Shown: positions 1 through 8,370, counted from the first letter of the stretch. The stretch: DNA of 64,000 bases from Flagellimonas pelagia (GCF_003584135.1 NZ_QXFI01000036.1:186001-250000); one strand, 5' to 3'. Numbers and translations are program-made. The notes: generated by a model not told the origin, from the sequence alone.

Positions 1-489
1 TTTCACGAACTCATCAAGGATTATGGGGTAAAGAACATCATTCGGGTGGGATCGGCCGGGTCGTACCAAGAAGATGTAAAAGTGAACGATGTGGTCCTGG
101 CCATGGCGGCCTCTACCACTTCTGGTATGAACAATTCCCGGTTTCTCAACTCGGATTATTCCCCCACCGCCGATTTTGAACTGTTCCAAAAAGCGGTAAA
201 TTATGCCAAGGAACACAACATCCCCGTAAAGGCGGGCAACATCCTTTCCTCGGACGAATTCTATGGGGACGACCCCGAGGAATACAAGCTTTGGGCCCAG
301 TACGGTATTCTTTGTGTGGAGATGGAAACGGCAGGACTTTATACCATTGCTGCAAAATATAATATAAAGGCCCTCACCGTTCTCACCATTTCAGATTCCT
401 TGGTGACCGGGGAACGATTATCTGCCAAAGCCCGTGAAAACTCGTTCACGGATATGGTGGAAATTGCCTTGGCGGCGGCCATTTCGTAA
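1..489 (+). CDS. deoD: Purine-nucleoside phosphorylase, DeoD type (5' end missing)
   Basis: Phosphorolysis of purine (deoxy)ribonucleosides to base plus (deoxy)ribose 1-phosphate in cytosolic purine salvage. The reading frame is open from base 1, so the start lies outside the window; about 162 residues remain of the usual ~235. The visible part aligns with the C-terminal two thirds of the hexameric bacterial enzyme: the IIRVGSAGS phosphate/nucleoside loop, the VEMETAGLY motif that binds ribose and base, and a TISDSL segment carrying the catalytic Asp that selects 6-oxo and 6-amino purines. It ends 15 bp from the convergent nrdJ stop, so two genes of nucleotide metabolism meet tail to tail. 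Family assignment is secure; only the N-terminus is unseen. Confidence 0.93.
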   Translation, partial: FHELIKDYGVKNIIRVGSAGSYQEDVKVNDVVLAMAASTTSGMNNSRFLNSDYSPTADFELFQKAVNYAKEHNIPVKAGNILSSDEFYGDDPEEYKLWAQYGILCVEMETAGLYTIAAKYNIKALTVLTISDSLVTGERLSAKARENSFTDMVEIALAAAIS

Positions 490-503
490 AAAATCAGTCC
501 CGT

Positions 504-2216
504 CTAGCAGTTGGCACTTCTATTTAACTGACAGGCCTGTAGTACTTGGTTGGCCTTACTGCCGTCCCTATAAACGGTAATACCCTTTAGTCCATATTCC
601 CAGGCAGTGCGGTAAATTTCAGAGATGGTGTCCGTATCTGTTTCATGGCTTAAATTGATAGTCTTGGATACCGCATTGTCCGTGTATTTCTGGAAGGCCC
701 TTTGGTGCTGTAAATGATATTGCCAAGGTATTTCCAAACTGGTTTCGAAGAGCTTTCTGACTTCTGATGGCAAAGTGACCAGATGTTGGATGCTTCCAGT
801 GGATAACACCTCATTTTTTAAGCTCTCATTCCATAATCCCAACTTTTTCATCTTCGAAACAAATACTGGATTGATTTCCAACTGGGTCTCGTTTTCCAAG
901 ATGCCCACCCGCTTGTACGCCAAGGCATAAAAGGGTTCGATGGAATAGGATGTATCGGCAATCACCGAAATACTGCCTGTAGGCGCAATACTATTACAAG
1001 TGGCATTCCTCAGAGGAGTCTTGGGACTGAAAACACTTTCTTCCCAATTGGGAAACGCACCTCGTTCCTTTGCTAACGCTTCTGAGGTTTCGTAGCTTTT
1101 TGCCTGAATGAACCGCATGATTTTTTCTCCCATCTCCACAGCCTTGTCCGATGCATAGGGTATCTCCAAAATGGCCAACAATTCTGCCCATCCCATAAGG
1201 CCCAGACCCACTTTTCGGTTGTTCTTGGTCGCGGTTTCTATTTGGGAAAGCAGATAATGGTTGGCTGAAATGACATTATCCAAAAATCGCATGGAAACTT
1301 GAACACAATGTTCCAATGTCTTCCAATCCACCTGCCATATACCATTCTCATGTTTGACCATTTTTGAAAGGTTCAACGATCCCAGATTACAACTTTCGTA
1401 TTCAAACAAGGGGACTTCACCACAAGGGTTAGTACTTTGTATTTTACCAAGTTTGGGTAACGGGTTATGTTTGTTGATGGTGTCCAAAAAAATCAATCCA
1501 GGGTCCCCTGTGGCCCATGCCTGCGAAATAATCAAATCCCACAGTTCTTTGGCCCTTATGGTCTTGGTAACTTTGTTGTTCCTTGGGTTGATCAAATTCC
1601 AAGTCTCATCATTTTGTACCGCCCTCATGAAATCATCCAAAATCCCAACGGAAAGATTGAAATTTTGAAGTTCATCCCCTTTGGATTTTGCCGTGATGAA
1701 GGCCTCGATATCGGGATGGTCTACATTCAAGATGCCCATATTCGCCCCTCTTCTCTTGCCACCTTGCCTTACCTGTTCGGTTGCTGTATCGTATACCTTG
1801 ATAAACGCCAAAGGACCTGAAGAAGTTCCACCCGACGCTGAGACACGGTCCCCTTGGGGACGAAGTTTGGAAAAGTTATACCCCGTTCCCCCACCGCTCT
1901 GATGAATCAATGCCATATCCTTCAACGTGGAGAAAATACCTTCCAAACTATCTTCCACCGGTAACACAAAACAGGCGCTCAACTGTCCGTTTGGCAATCC
2001 AGCGTTCATCAAAGTGGGCGAATTGGGCAAAAAGTGGAGATGGGCCATCAAATTATAGAAACGGTTTTCCCAAAAGTCCTTATCCTCTTCAACACTCGCG
2101 ATATGTTTGGCCACCCGCCTAAATAATTGTTCCGGGGATTCCACAATCCGGCCTTCGGTATTCTTCAGGAAATACCTTGCTTCGAGTAGCTGAATGGCAT
2201 TGGCGGAAAGTTTCAT
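504..2216 (-). CDS. nrdJ: Adenosylcobalamin-dependent (class II) ribonucleotide reductase, short form
   Basis: Reduces ribonucleotides to deoxyribonucleotides using adenosylcobalamin to generate the thiyl radical, so it works with or without oxygen. Visible family features: Cys82 in a QLSACFVLP context (one of the substrate-reducing pair), the QSGGGTGYNFS loop near 106-117, the NPCGE radical-cysteine motif at 263-267, the ESCNLGSLNL segment, and APTGSIS near 415-421. At 570 residues it is shorter than many NrdJ proteins. There is no N-terminal ATP-cone, so overall activity control by ATP/dATP is probably absent. Two cysteines near the C-terminus (562 and 570) may be the shuttle pair that re-reduces the active site. 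A possible FNR/CRP-type site lies about 54 bp upstream. Confidence 0.93.
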   Translation of the reverse strand: MKLSANAIQLLEARYFLKNTEGRIVESPEQLFRRVAKHIASVEEDKDFWENRFYNLMAHLHFLPNSPTLMNAGLPNGQLSACFVLPVEDSLEGIFSTLKDMALIHQSGGGTGYNFSKLRPQGDRVSASGGTSSGPLAFIKVYDTATEQVRQGGKRRGANMGILNVDHPDIEAFITAKSKGDELQNFNLSVGILDDFMRAVQNDETWNLINPRNNKVTKTIRAKELWDLIISQAWATGDPGLIFLDTINKHNPLPKLGKIQSTNPCGEVPLFEYESCNLGSLNLSKMVKHENGIWQVDWKTLEHCVQVSMRFLDNVISANHYLLSQIETATKNNRKVGLGLMGWAELLAILEIPYASDKAVEMGEKIMRFIQAKSYETSEALAKERGAFPNWEESVFSPKTPLRNATCNSIAPTGSISVIADTSYSIEPFYALAYKRVGILENETQLEINPVFVSKMKKLGLWNESLKNEVLSTGSIQHLVTLPSEVRKLFETSLEIPWQYHLQHQRAFQKYTDNAVSKTINLSHETDTDTISEIYRTAWEYGLKGITVYRDGSKANQVLQACQLNRSANC

Positions 2217-2269
2217 TTACCTCAAATTGTCAGTTCCATAAAAGTACTGTTAGGTGATGCTGTATACTA

Positions 2270-2281
2270 TGATCTAGGTCA
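2270..2281. promoter_or_regulatory. Candidate FNR/CRP-type operator between nrdJ and xth
   Basis: TGAT-CTAG-GTCA is an inverted repeat close to the FNR-type consensus TTGAT-N4-ATCAA. On the nrdJ strand a TACTTTTA element (2239-2246), close to the Bacteroidetes -7 box, puts the centre of the dyad near -40, the usual position of a CRP/FNR activator. A single near-consensus site can arise by chance. Confidence 0.35.
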
Positions 2282-2380
2282 GTGCCGCACTTGTGTTTTT
2301 ATACATCCCAGTATCATTATTTGCCTTTCCAAGACCATCCTATTTCCATATCTTTAACCATTAAGTTTAAAGCAGAAGCC

Positions 2381-3145
2381 ATGCGAATCATTTCTTGGAA
2401 CGTGAACGGTGTGAGGGCCGTTGTAAAAAAAGATTTTTTTGAAAACATTAATAACCTGGACCCCGATATTCTCTGCTTGCAAGAGACCAAAGCACAGGAC
2501 CATGAAGTGGAAAACGAGCTTTCCGTTATGGGGAATTATGTTTCCTATTTTAACTCTGCCGAAAGAAAAGGATATTCCGGAACTGCTTTGCTGAGCAAGC
2601 AAAAACCTTTGTCCATCAACAATGATATGGGTGTTCCGGAGCACGATACCGAAGGAAGGATCCAATGTGCGGAATACGACAACTTTTATCTGGTGAATGT
2701 ATACGTGCCCAATTCCGGGCAGCAACTGGATCGTTTGGATTATCGAAAAACATGGGATGCGGATTTTCTGGCCTACTTGAAAAATTTAGAGACCAAAAAG
2801 CCTGTGATCGTTTGTGGGGATTTTAATGTGGCCCATCGACCTATTGACCTAAAAAACGATAAATCCAACTACAACAAAACAGCGGGGTATACCCAAATCG
2901 AAATCGATGGGATGGACAATTTTTTGAATTCAGGTTTTGTGGATTCTTTCCGACAGCTACACCCAGATGAGGAGGCCTACACGTATTGGAGCTACCGTTT
3001 TAAGGCTAGGGAGCGCAATGTGGGGTGGCGCATCGATTATTTTTTGGTGAGTCCCAGTCTTATGGAAAAAGTGAAGTCCGTTGAAATATTTCCGAATGTA
3101 TTGGGCTCGGACCACTGCCCCATCGCATTGGACATCGAACTATAA
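2381..3145 (+). CDS. xth: Exodeoxyribonuclease III (AP endonuclease)
   Basis: Cuts DNA at abasic sites and degrades duplex DNA 3' to 5'; base-excision repair enzyme of the exonuclease/endonuclease/phosphatase fold. Motifs in order: ISWNVNG (Asn), LQETKAQ (metal-binding Glu), NVYVPN, GDFNVAH (catalytic Asp and Asn) and the C-terminal GSDHCPI (catalytic Asp-His). The frame is open upstream to 2282, but homology begins at MRIISWN, so the ATG at 2381 is chosen. That gives 254 residues, the usual length. A -7-like TATCTTTA at 2349-2356 precedes this start. A perfect palindromic terminator follows the stop. It is divergent from nrdJ. Confidence 0.94.
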   Translation: MRIISWNVNGVRAVVKKDFFENINNLDPDILCLQETKAQDHEVENELSVMGNYVSYFNSAERKGYSGTALLSKQKPLSINNDMGVPEHDTEGRIQCAEYDNFYLVNVYVPNSGQQLDRLDYRKTWDADFLAYLKNLETKKPVIVCGDFNVAHRPIDLKNDKSNYNKTAGYTQIEIDGMDNFLNSGFVDSFRQLHPDEEAYTYWSYRFKARERNVGWRIDYFLVSPSLMEKVKSVEIFPNVLGSDHCPIALDIEL

Positions 3146-3156
3146 CATAAAATGAA

Positions 3157-3180
3157 AAAGCCCCCAAATTTGGGGGCTTT
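3157..3180. terminator. Bidirectional rho-independent terminator
   Basis: A 24-bp perfect palindrome with A-tract, GCCCCC/GGGGGC stem and T-tract. It lies between the convergent genes xth and the FadL-type porin and can serve both strands. Confidence 0.9.
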
Positions 3181-3209
3181 CACGTTTAGATTGGTTATTT
3201 TACACTATC

Positions 3210-4514
3210 TCACAATTTAATGGAAGCACCAATTCCAATCATGGAAGTGGTCATGTCATAAGACACCTCGCTTCCTGGAATGGCACCATAAGGTGGGTAC
3301 GCTTGTGCAAATTGAGGGTTCAACAATGGACCTGAGGTAGATCCTCCGCTGGAACCATAATGATAGAGGGCATCCATGGTGAACTTATCACTGAACTCGT
3401 AGCTAAATCCCACTTGAAAGGCATTTTTGATGATAGCGGTCGCGGGAATATTAAAAAAGGCCACATCGCTATCGATAGGATTGGAACTATAGGTATACCC
3501 TACCCGTATCGGAAACTTGTTGATACCCTTGTACTGCAAACCAGCAGAAACGATATTGATGTTCTGCCAGCCAAATCCCTGTACGGAGCCTGTTTCTGTC
3601 CATCCAACGGAAGAAAAACCATCGGTGTTTTCGTAATCCACAATCCTGTAATCCAAGGCCAAATCAATGAAGCCCAAGGAATAACCTAAACCGAAGGATA
3701 GAATGGCAGGGTAATCCATATTGAAGGAGTTGGTTCCTGTGGTACCGTCCAAATAGGTGTTGTCCAAATCAAAATCCCCAAAATATTGAGTGGTTTTATA
3801 GGATACCCCTGCTTTAATGCCCGAAGGAGAGTTGTAAAAAAGGCCCACTTGACCCCCAAATCCAATGGCTGAAGCCTTGTCGGTCGATGGATACCCAGCT
3901 TGTGTAGGGTCAGCGGTTGGGTTGGGCATCAATTCCAGTGCCGCATAATCTAGGGTCGGTTGAATACCGAAAGAAAGCTCATCGGTCAACTCATAGGCCC
4001 ATGCCAGTCCAATTTGGAGCAGCATGTAATCTGATTCCACCCGTCCAAAACCACCCATGCTCTGTGGCATGTTGATAGGGTTGGAAGTGCTTTCCGGAAA
4101 AGTTACCCCAAAACCACTGATTCCAAAAATGGAAGCACCAAAAGTGTGCTTGCTCTCTGGTTTGCCCCAAACCATGGCCAATGCAGGCATTGGAGAAACA
4201 CCACGGTCATCCTCGGTGGTACCGCTGAAGAAATTTCCGGTGGGTTGCCCCTCACCATCAAATTCAGGAACGGTAGAACTCAGTTCAGGAGAAGAAAAGA
4301 ACAACCCAATATCCAGTTTTAGGATAGTGTCGTCAAAGGTCGAAATGGTCGCAGGGTTCCAATGGAGCGCTCCAGAAATATCCAGTGGTTGCGCAGTGGC
4401 TGCACCACCCACGGACATATTCACCGAACCCACACCTTGCATAATGTGTCCTGCTTGGGAAAACATTGCTGTTGTGCAGAGGTAGGTGCACATTAAAAAG
4501 AAGAGATTTTTCAT
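3210..4514 (-). CDS. OmpP1/FadL-family outer membrane transport protein
   Basis: Outer-membrane beta-barrel of the FadL/TodX family, which lets hydrophobic compounds such as long-chain fatty acids cross the outer membrane. It starts with a signal peptide ending near AMFSQAGH. The family's hatch-like N-terminus follows: GVGSVNMSVGGAATA and then HWNPATIS, the conserved NPA turn. The remaining ~390 residues alternate short aromatic-rich strands and loops, ending in a strand with terminal KL. The length of 434 residues is typical. It is monocistronic between a terminator and the divergent DoxX gene. The true substrate cannot be read from sequence; hydrocarbons or other lipids are possible as well as fatty acids. 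Confidence 0.88.
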   Translation of the reverse strand: MKNLFFLMCTYLCTTAMFSQAGHIMQGVGSVNMSVGGAATAQPLDISGALHWNPATISTFDDTILKLDIGLFFSSPELSSTVPEFDGEGQPTGNFFSGTTEDDRGVSPMPALAMVWGKPESKHTFGASIFGISGFGVTFPESTSNPINMPQSMGGFGRVESDYMLLQIGLAWAYELTDELSFGIQPTLDYAALELMPNPTADPTQAGYPSTDKASAIGFGGQVGLFYNSPSGIKAGVSYKTTQYFGDFDLDNTYLDGTTGTNSFNMDYPAILSFGLGYSLGFIDLALDYRIVDYENTDGFSSVGWTETGSVQGFGWQNINIVSAGLQYKGINKFPIRVGYTYSSNPIDSDVAFFNIPATAIIKNAFQVGFSYEFSDKFTMDALYHYGSSGGSTSGPLLNPQFAQAYPPYGAIPGSEVSYDMTTSMIGIGASIKL

Positions 4515-4735
4515 TTGTACAGATTTTTAGACAGTAAATGACTTTTTTCACCTGTAATGGTAGTGTGAACAAGCATCAGTTGCTGTAAAGTTGATACTGG
4601 TCACAAACCTACGGACTAGACAGTCAAAATAGTATGATAAATGTCACGATAGCCAGTATTATTGGCCTAAAAGTGACGGCGTTAACATTGCTGGATTTTT
4701 ACGACTATCATGTCAAATGAACAAACACCATCATC

Positions 4736-5119
4736 ATGAAAACAAAATCCATCCTTGACTTGGCCCTTAGAATTATACCTGCGGTCATCTTATTGCAAAC
4801 CCTTTATTTCAAATTTTCCGGGGCACCGGAATCCATCCATATCTTTGAAACCTTGGGACTGGAACCCGTGGGCAGGATCGGGCTTGGGGTGGTAGAACTG
4901 ATTGTGGCGATTCTCATCCTCGTACCCAGAACCACATGGCTTGGTGCCATCTTGGGGGTGGGCATCATGAGCGGCGCGCTGTTTTCCCATATCACAAAGC
5001 TTGGTGTCGTGGTCCAAAATGATGGGGGCACTTTATTCACGTTGGCGCTCGTTACCTTTATTTTTTGTGTCATTTTGGTTTGGAAAAATAAAGAGAGGAT
5101 TCCAAGAATCAACAAATAG
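4736..5119 (+). CDS. DoxX-like small membrane protein
   Basis: A 127-residue inner-membrane protein with about four hydrophobic segments (roughly 8-25, 47-64, 69-88 and 98-115). The pattern, with LRIIPAVILLQTLYFKFSG at the start and a GLGVVELIVAILIL second helix, matches the DoxX/DoxD-like family. In other bacteria these proteins are linked to quinone or sulfur redox partners and to redox stress, but for this branch no reaction is established. It ends in basic residues on the cytoplasmic side. About 230 bp separate it from the downstream MarC gene on the same strand; that gap holds no convincing gene. Confidence 0.75.
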   Translation: MKTKSILDLALRIIPAVILLQTLYFKFSGAPESIHIFETLGLEPVGRIGLGVVELIVAILILVPRTTWLGAILGVGIMSGALFSHITKLGVVVQNDGGTLFTLALVTFIFCVILVWKNKERIPRINK

Positions 5120-5346
5120 AGCTTTTGGTACTAAACTCCAGATTGGAAAGTTGCTATTTGGTATCAACCTGAATTTCAGTACGGATTGGTACAACGAAGA
5201 TAACACCTCCAATATTGAAAGGACCAGTTCTTCGGTCTGGTATACTTTACATATCCTTTTGAACCACCCAAAGCCATTAAAAAGCTGTTCCATTCCAAAG
5301 ATTGACGTTCCCAAAACTCTTATTTTTGGTATTCCAACTCATTCCC

Positions 5347-5964
5347 ATGATCACAGAAATTCTAACCACCATTCTTTTCCTTATTGCCGTAATCGACCCT
5401 CTTGGATCGGTACCCGTGTATTTGGAAGCCACAAAACAGTTGAGTGAACGACATAAGAAAAAGGTAGCCATCAGGGCTTCCATTGTTGCGTTTGCCATCT
5501 TGCTCTTCTTCATTTTGGTGGGACAAGTGATCTTGGAGGGAATGGATGTTACCTTGGATGCTTTCCAGATATCCGGTGGGGTCATTCTTTTTCTTTTTGC
5601 CTTGACGATGATCTTCGGGGAAGGAAAACCACAATCCGAAAAACACCACATTACGGATTATAAACATGTCACCATATTTCCTATGGCCATTCCATCCATT
5701 GCATCACCCGGGGCCATTATGGCAGTAGTGCTCTTGACCGACAATCATATTTATTCCGTACAGCAGCAGGCCATAACCACTTTTCTGGTATTGGTGGTAA
5801 TAGCCATAACCATGACTATTCTTTTGGCCGCAAATGTGGTGCAGAAACGTATTGGCGAATATGGTATAACCGTTATTAGTAAGGTCATGGGATTGATATT
5901 GGCCTCTTATGCTGTCCAAAGCATCCTTAGTGGGTTAAGGGACTTCTTTGTTATTTTAAAGTAG
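5347..5964 (+). CDS. MarC family integral membrane protein
   Basis: Six-helix inner-membrane protein of the MarC (UPF0056) family, once linked to multiple antibiotic resistance but now of unknown function. Family marks are the IDPLGSVPVYLEATK segment after helix 1, the SGGVILFLFALTMIFG helix, and PMAIPSIASPGAIMAVVLL, whose proline/glycine-rich helix break is the most conserved part of the family. The frame is open to 5302, but homologues begin at MITEIL, so the ATG at 5347 is used, giving 205 residues. A ~215-bp AT-rich spacer follows before the PD40 gene. Confidence 0.87.
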   Translation: MITEILTTILFLIAVIDPLGSVPVYLEATKQLSERHKKKVAIRASIVAFAILLFFILVGQVILEGMDVTLDAFQISGGVILFLFALTMIFGEGKPQSEKHHITDYKHVTIFPMAIPSIASPGAIMAVVLLTDNHIYSVQQQAITTFLVLVVIAITMTILLAANVVQKRIGEYGITVISKVMGLILASYAVQSILSGLRDFFVILK

Positions 5965-6180
5965 TGAAAATCAATCTTTTTGATTTGCAGAGCCGCTGAT
6001 GAACGACCAAAAATCCCGTTAAACGGTACTTTCAATCCCTTTCATCTGAAAAAACGGTAAAAAATATTCGATAAACTGCACTTTTTAATCGTTAAAATCA
6101 AAAACCTATGAAAAATTCATAAGTATTCCCTTGAATTCTTTTTGATCTTTGTCATGTATTAACCCCCAAATCAATACATC

Positions 6181-7026
6181 ATGACACGTTCAATCTTTTA
6201 CAGCCTACTTGTTACAGGAATGATTTTTGCAAGCCAAACCACTTTTGGCCAAATGGCAAAAGAAATGCTAACCGACAATATGGAAGGTGGAGTTTCCTCG
6301 GTAGATGGTTATGTCCCATCCATGTCCATCACAAAAGATGGTAAAACAGCCTACTTCAGCAAAGCTTCGTACCAAAAACCACTTTACGGTGTTTTCTCCA
6401 AGAAAGAATTGGTACATGAAATTTACCGAGCTGAAAAAGTCAATGGTGAATGGACCAACATTACCAAAATGGATGTGTGTCCCAACCACTATTCAGCAAA
6501 ACATCCAACGGTTTCAGAGGATGGAAAAAGATTGTTCTTCGCTTCCAATATGAAAGGAAGCTATGGAAAATATGACATCTACGTGGCCGATATTAAGGCC
6601 GATGGTAGCTTGGGTGTATCCAAAAACCTGGGACCCAAAGTGAATACCAAGGAAGATGAGTTGTATCCCAGCATCTACAATGGTACCTTATTGTTCTTCG
6701 CTTCCGAAGGAAGGGACGGATATGGTGGTCTTGACCTTTACGCCACCCAAGTGGTACAGAACACATTGACCCCATCCGTGAACCTAGGTGGCCATATCAA
6801 CAGTAAGAGCGATGAGTATGCCATCCAACTCAGTCCAGAGAAGAAATTAGGGTTGGTCGTGTCCAACAGAGGTTTCAACAACACCATTTCACAATATACC
6901 GTAGCCTACGGACGTTCCAATAAGCAAGATGGGTACAACGATGTTGCGGAAAGTGATGCCGGTCTCCAAACCGTAATGAACACAAGTTCCGAGTACGCAA
7001 CCACATCGTACGAGGACCAACAATAA
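6181..7026 (+). CDS. Exported PD40 (WD40-like) beta-propeller protein
   Basis: The 281-residue protein has a signal peptide (cleavage after TTFGQ) and then repeated PD40 units such as PTVSEDGKRLFFASNMKG, PSIYNGTLLFFASEGRDG and a YDIYVAD/LDLYATQ strand after each. This is the propeller found in OmpA-fused proteins of type IX secretion loci, but here the OmpA domain, TPR and carboxypeptidase-like domains are absent and the protein ends in a low-complexity acidic tail. It is probably periplasmic or surface-exposed and may bind peptidoglycan-associated or secretion partners; no function is established. Its 5' leader shares a TTAACCCCCAAATC element with the response regulator at 7706. A strong terminator lies about 170 bp after the stop. 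Confidence 0.75.
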   Translation: MTRSIFYSLLVTGMIFASQTTFGQMAKEMLTDNMEGGVSSVDGYVPSMSITKDGKTAYFSKASYQKPLYGVFSKKELVHEIYRAEKVNGEWTNITKMDVCPNHYSAKHPTVSEDGKRLFFASNMKGSYGKYDIYVADIKADGSLGVSKNLGPKVNTKEDELYPSIYNGTLLFFASEGRDGYGGLDLYATQVVQNTLTPSVNLGGHINSKSDEYAIQLSPEKKLGLVVSNRGFNNTISQYTVAYGRSNKQDGYNDVAESDAGLQTVMNTSSEYATTSYEDQQ

Positions 7027-7197
7027 ACTGAATAACTTACTACACGGAATCGGTCAACTACCTGAAGTGTCATAATGAAGTTGTTTCACATAGCCGAGAA
7101 TCGAAACACTCATGACCATGATAAGAAAGACAGGGGGAACTGACAGTCTATCATAGAAAGCGGGTTGTATTATTTCAATCTGACCGATTTTACCAAG

Positions 7198-7232
7198 AAT
7201 AGGGTGCTGATGGGACGGCACCCTATTTTTTT
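7198..7232 (+). terminator. Rho-independent terminator downstream of the PD40 gene
   Basis: A 10-bp perfect stem (AATAGGGTGC / GCACCCTATT) with a 10-nt loop is followed by a T run. It stands 170 nt after the PD40 stop, so the PD40 transcript would have a long 3' untranslated region unless another short RNA ends here. Confidence 0.85.
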
Positions 7233-7330
7233 ATTTAGGGTACTACATATCAACATGTTAACTGTATTTTATCGGACAAAATGCACGTTTTGGCGATATT
7301 CTAAAAGTGCAGTTGAACGAAAAACACTAC

Positions 7331-7361
7331 AAAAAATTCTATTGCATCCTAAAAAATTCTA
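7331..7361 (+). repeat. Tandem AAAAAATTCTA direct repeat, 20-bp period
   Basis: The same 11-mer, AAAAAATTCTA, starts at 7331 and again at 7351. The AAAATTCTA core also forms the 21-bp tandem repeat at 33983-34024 and occurs once in reverse at 37482-37490. The 20-21 bp period is one helical face twice over, as in LytTR direct-repeat operators. It lies just upstream of the leader of the response regulator at 7706. Confidence 0.55.
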
Positions 7362-7401
7362 ATTTGACTCTTGAAATAATACAATCCCAAATCTATTAGT
7401 C

Positions 7402-7458
7402 ATGAAGAAAAACTACAACACTCGGAAAAAAGGCATTCCAAAGTCCTATTCGGAATAG
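7402..7458 (+). CDS. Candidate 18-residue leader peptide
   Basis: ATG to TAG, encoding MKKNYNTRKKGIPKSYSE, a basic peptide without signal or membrane segment. Support is indirect. The bases before its ATG (AATCCCAAATCT...GTCATG) closely resemble those before the true start of the response regulator at 7706 and the PD40 gene at 6181. Two compact hairpins follow directly. It could be a leader peptide that controls the structured leader, or a chance ORF. No family is recognised. Confidence 0.3.
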   Translation: MKKNYNTRKKGIPKSYSE

Positions 7459-7466
7459 CTTTCCAA

Positions 7467-7521
7467 CGAGGTAAACCTACCTCGACTAAACCCAATTTTT
7501 GATCCAATCCCAAAGGGATTG
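7467..7521 (+). promoter_or_regulatory. Two tandem hairpins in the leader of the 7706 regulator
   Basis: Hairpin 1 is CGAGGTA-AACC-TACCTCG (7467-7484), 7 bp with a 4-nt loop. Hairpin 2 is CAATCCC-AAA-GGGATTG (7505-7521), 7 bp with a 3-nt loop. An imperfect third, CCGGTTT...AAACCCTGG, begins near 7525. None is followed by a T run, so these are more likely RNA folds or binding sites than terminators. The whole 7233-7705 stretch otherwise holds no convincing gene. Confidence 0.5.
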
Positions 7522-7705
7522 TACCCGGTTTGAATTTTTAAACCCTGGTATTTCCATAGCGCAAGTTTCTGTTTGACAAAACTTTGTGCCCCATTGGTTT
7601 TATCAAAACTTAATCTGTTCAAACCGCGGAAAGGGCTTCATTTGCCCTATGTTAACCTTAAGTTTAAAAAATGTAAAAGAATTAATCCCCCAAATCTTTC
7701 TTATC

Positions 7706-8350
7706 ATGAAAACTAACACAGTAAAAATTGCCATCATCGACAATGATGAAGCACTGGACCCCATCTACAGGCTTTATTTTAACGATGATGTAACCTACGA
7801 GCTGCATGGAATCTACAAATCGGTGCATGAACTGCTGTCCAATTTTGGTCGCTCCATACCGGACGTAATCCTTTGCGAGGCCCAATTGAACGGTATTACC
7901 GGCATTGACGGGCTGGAGTATTTCTACAAAAAGAACGAAGACCTCAAGGTCTTGATGATGAGTAAAAAGAACGACTTTAAACTCATTAAGGAAGCCTTTA
8001 AAAAAGGAGCGTGCGGTTACCTCATCAAACCTTTGACCAAAGAGCGATTGTTCCATGCGCTCGATGCATTGGGACAGCATGGTGTGGCCTTGGAACTGGA
8101 TGTGGCGAAGAAAATCATCAGCTCGTTCCAGACCAAGTCATTCGATTCCTTCTCGCGAAAAGAGAACCAGATCATTGAACTGCTCACCCAAGGATTCACC
8201 TATAAAATGATTGCCGATCGACTTTGCGTAACACCCAGCGCCGTAAATTTTCATATCCAGAACATTTACGTCAAACTGAATGTGAACTCCAAATCGGAAG
8301 CTTTGCAAAAGTTGAAGGAAATGGAGATTCGCCAACTCAATGCGGCCTAG
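7706..8350 (+). CDS. Atypical NarL/LuxR-type response regulator, Asp replaced by Glu at phosphosite
   Basis: A 214-residue regulator: receiver domain at 1-120 and LuxR-type helix-turn-helix at about 150-208 (FSRKENQIIELLTQGFTYKMIADRL, then VNFHIQNIYVKL). The acidic pocket is present (IIDND, 11-14), as are the switch Ser86 and Lys108 (YLIKPL). The strand that normally reads LxLxD reads VILCEAQL, putting Glu58 at the phosphoacceptor position. Glu often mimics phospho-Asp, so this protein may be active without a kinase; that is inference. The frame is open to 7586, but the domain and a leader match place the start at ATG 7706. No kinase adjoins. A terminator follows the stop. Confidence 0.85.
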   Translation: MKTNTVKIAIIDNDEALDPIYRLYFNDDVTYELHGIYKSVHELLSNFGRSIPDVILCEAQLNGITGIDGLEYFYKKNEDLKVLMMSKKNDFKLIKEAFKKGACGYLIKPLTKERLFHALDALGQHGVALELDVAKKIISSFQTKSFDSFSRKENQIIELLTQGFTYKMIADRLCVTPSAVNFHIQNIYVKLNVNSKSEALQKLKEMEIRQLNAA

Positions 8351-8370
8351 GCCCAAAAATGCTATCATAG

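Noticed and set aside
2217..2380. Cobalamin riboswitch in front of the B12-dependent reductase
   Set aside because: The spacer is only ~165 bp, shared by two divergent genes, and no B12-box or large fold is visible on the nrdJ strand.
5001..5447. A 148-codon frame spanning the DoxX-MarC gap
   Set aside because: It overlaps both real genes, has no protein-like features, and its middle covers AT-rich intergenic DNA.
7165..7362. A 65-codon frame after the PD40 gene
   Set aside because: It runs through the strong terminator hairpin at 7198-7232 and lacks domain or signal features.
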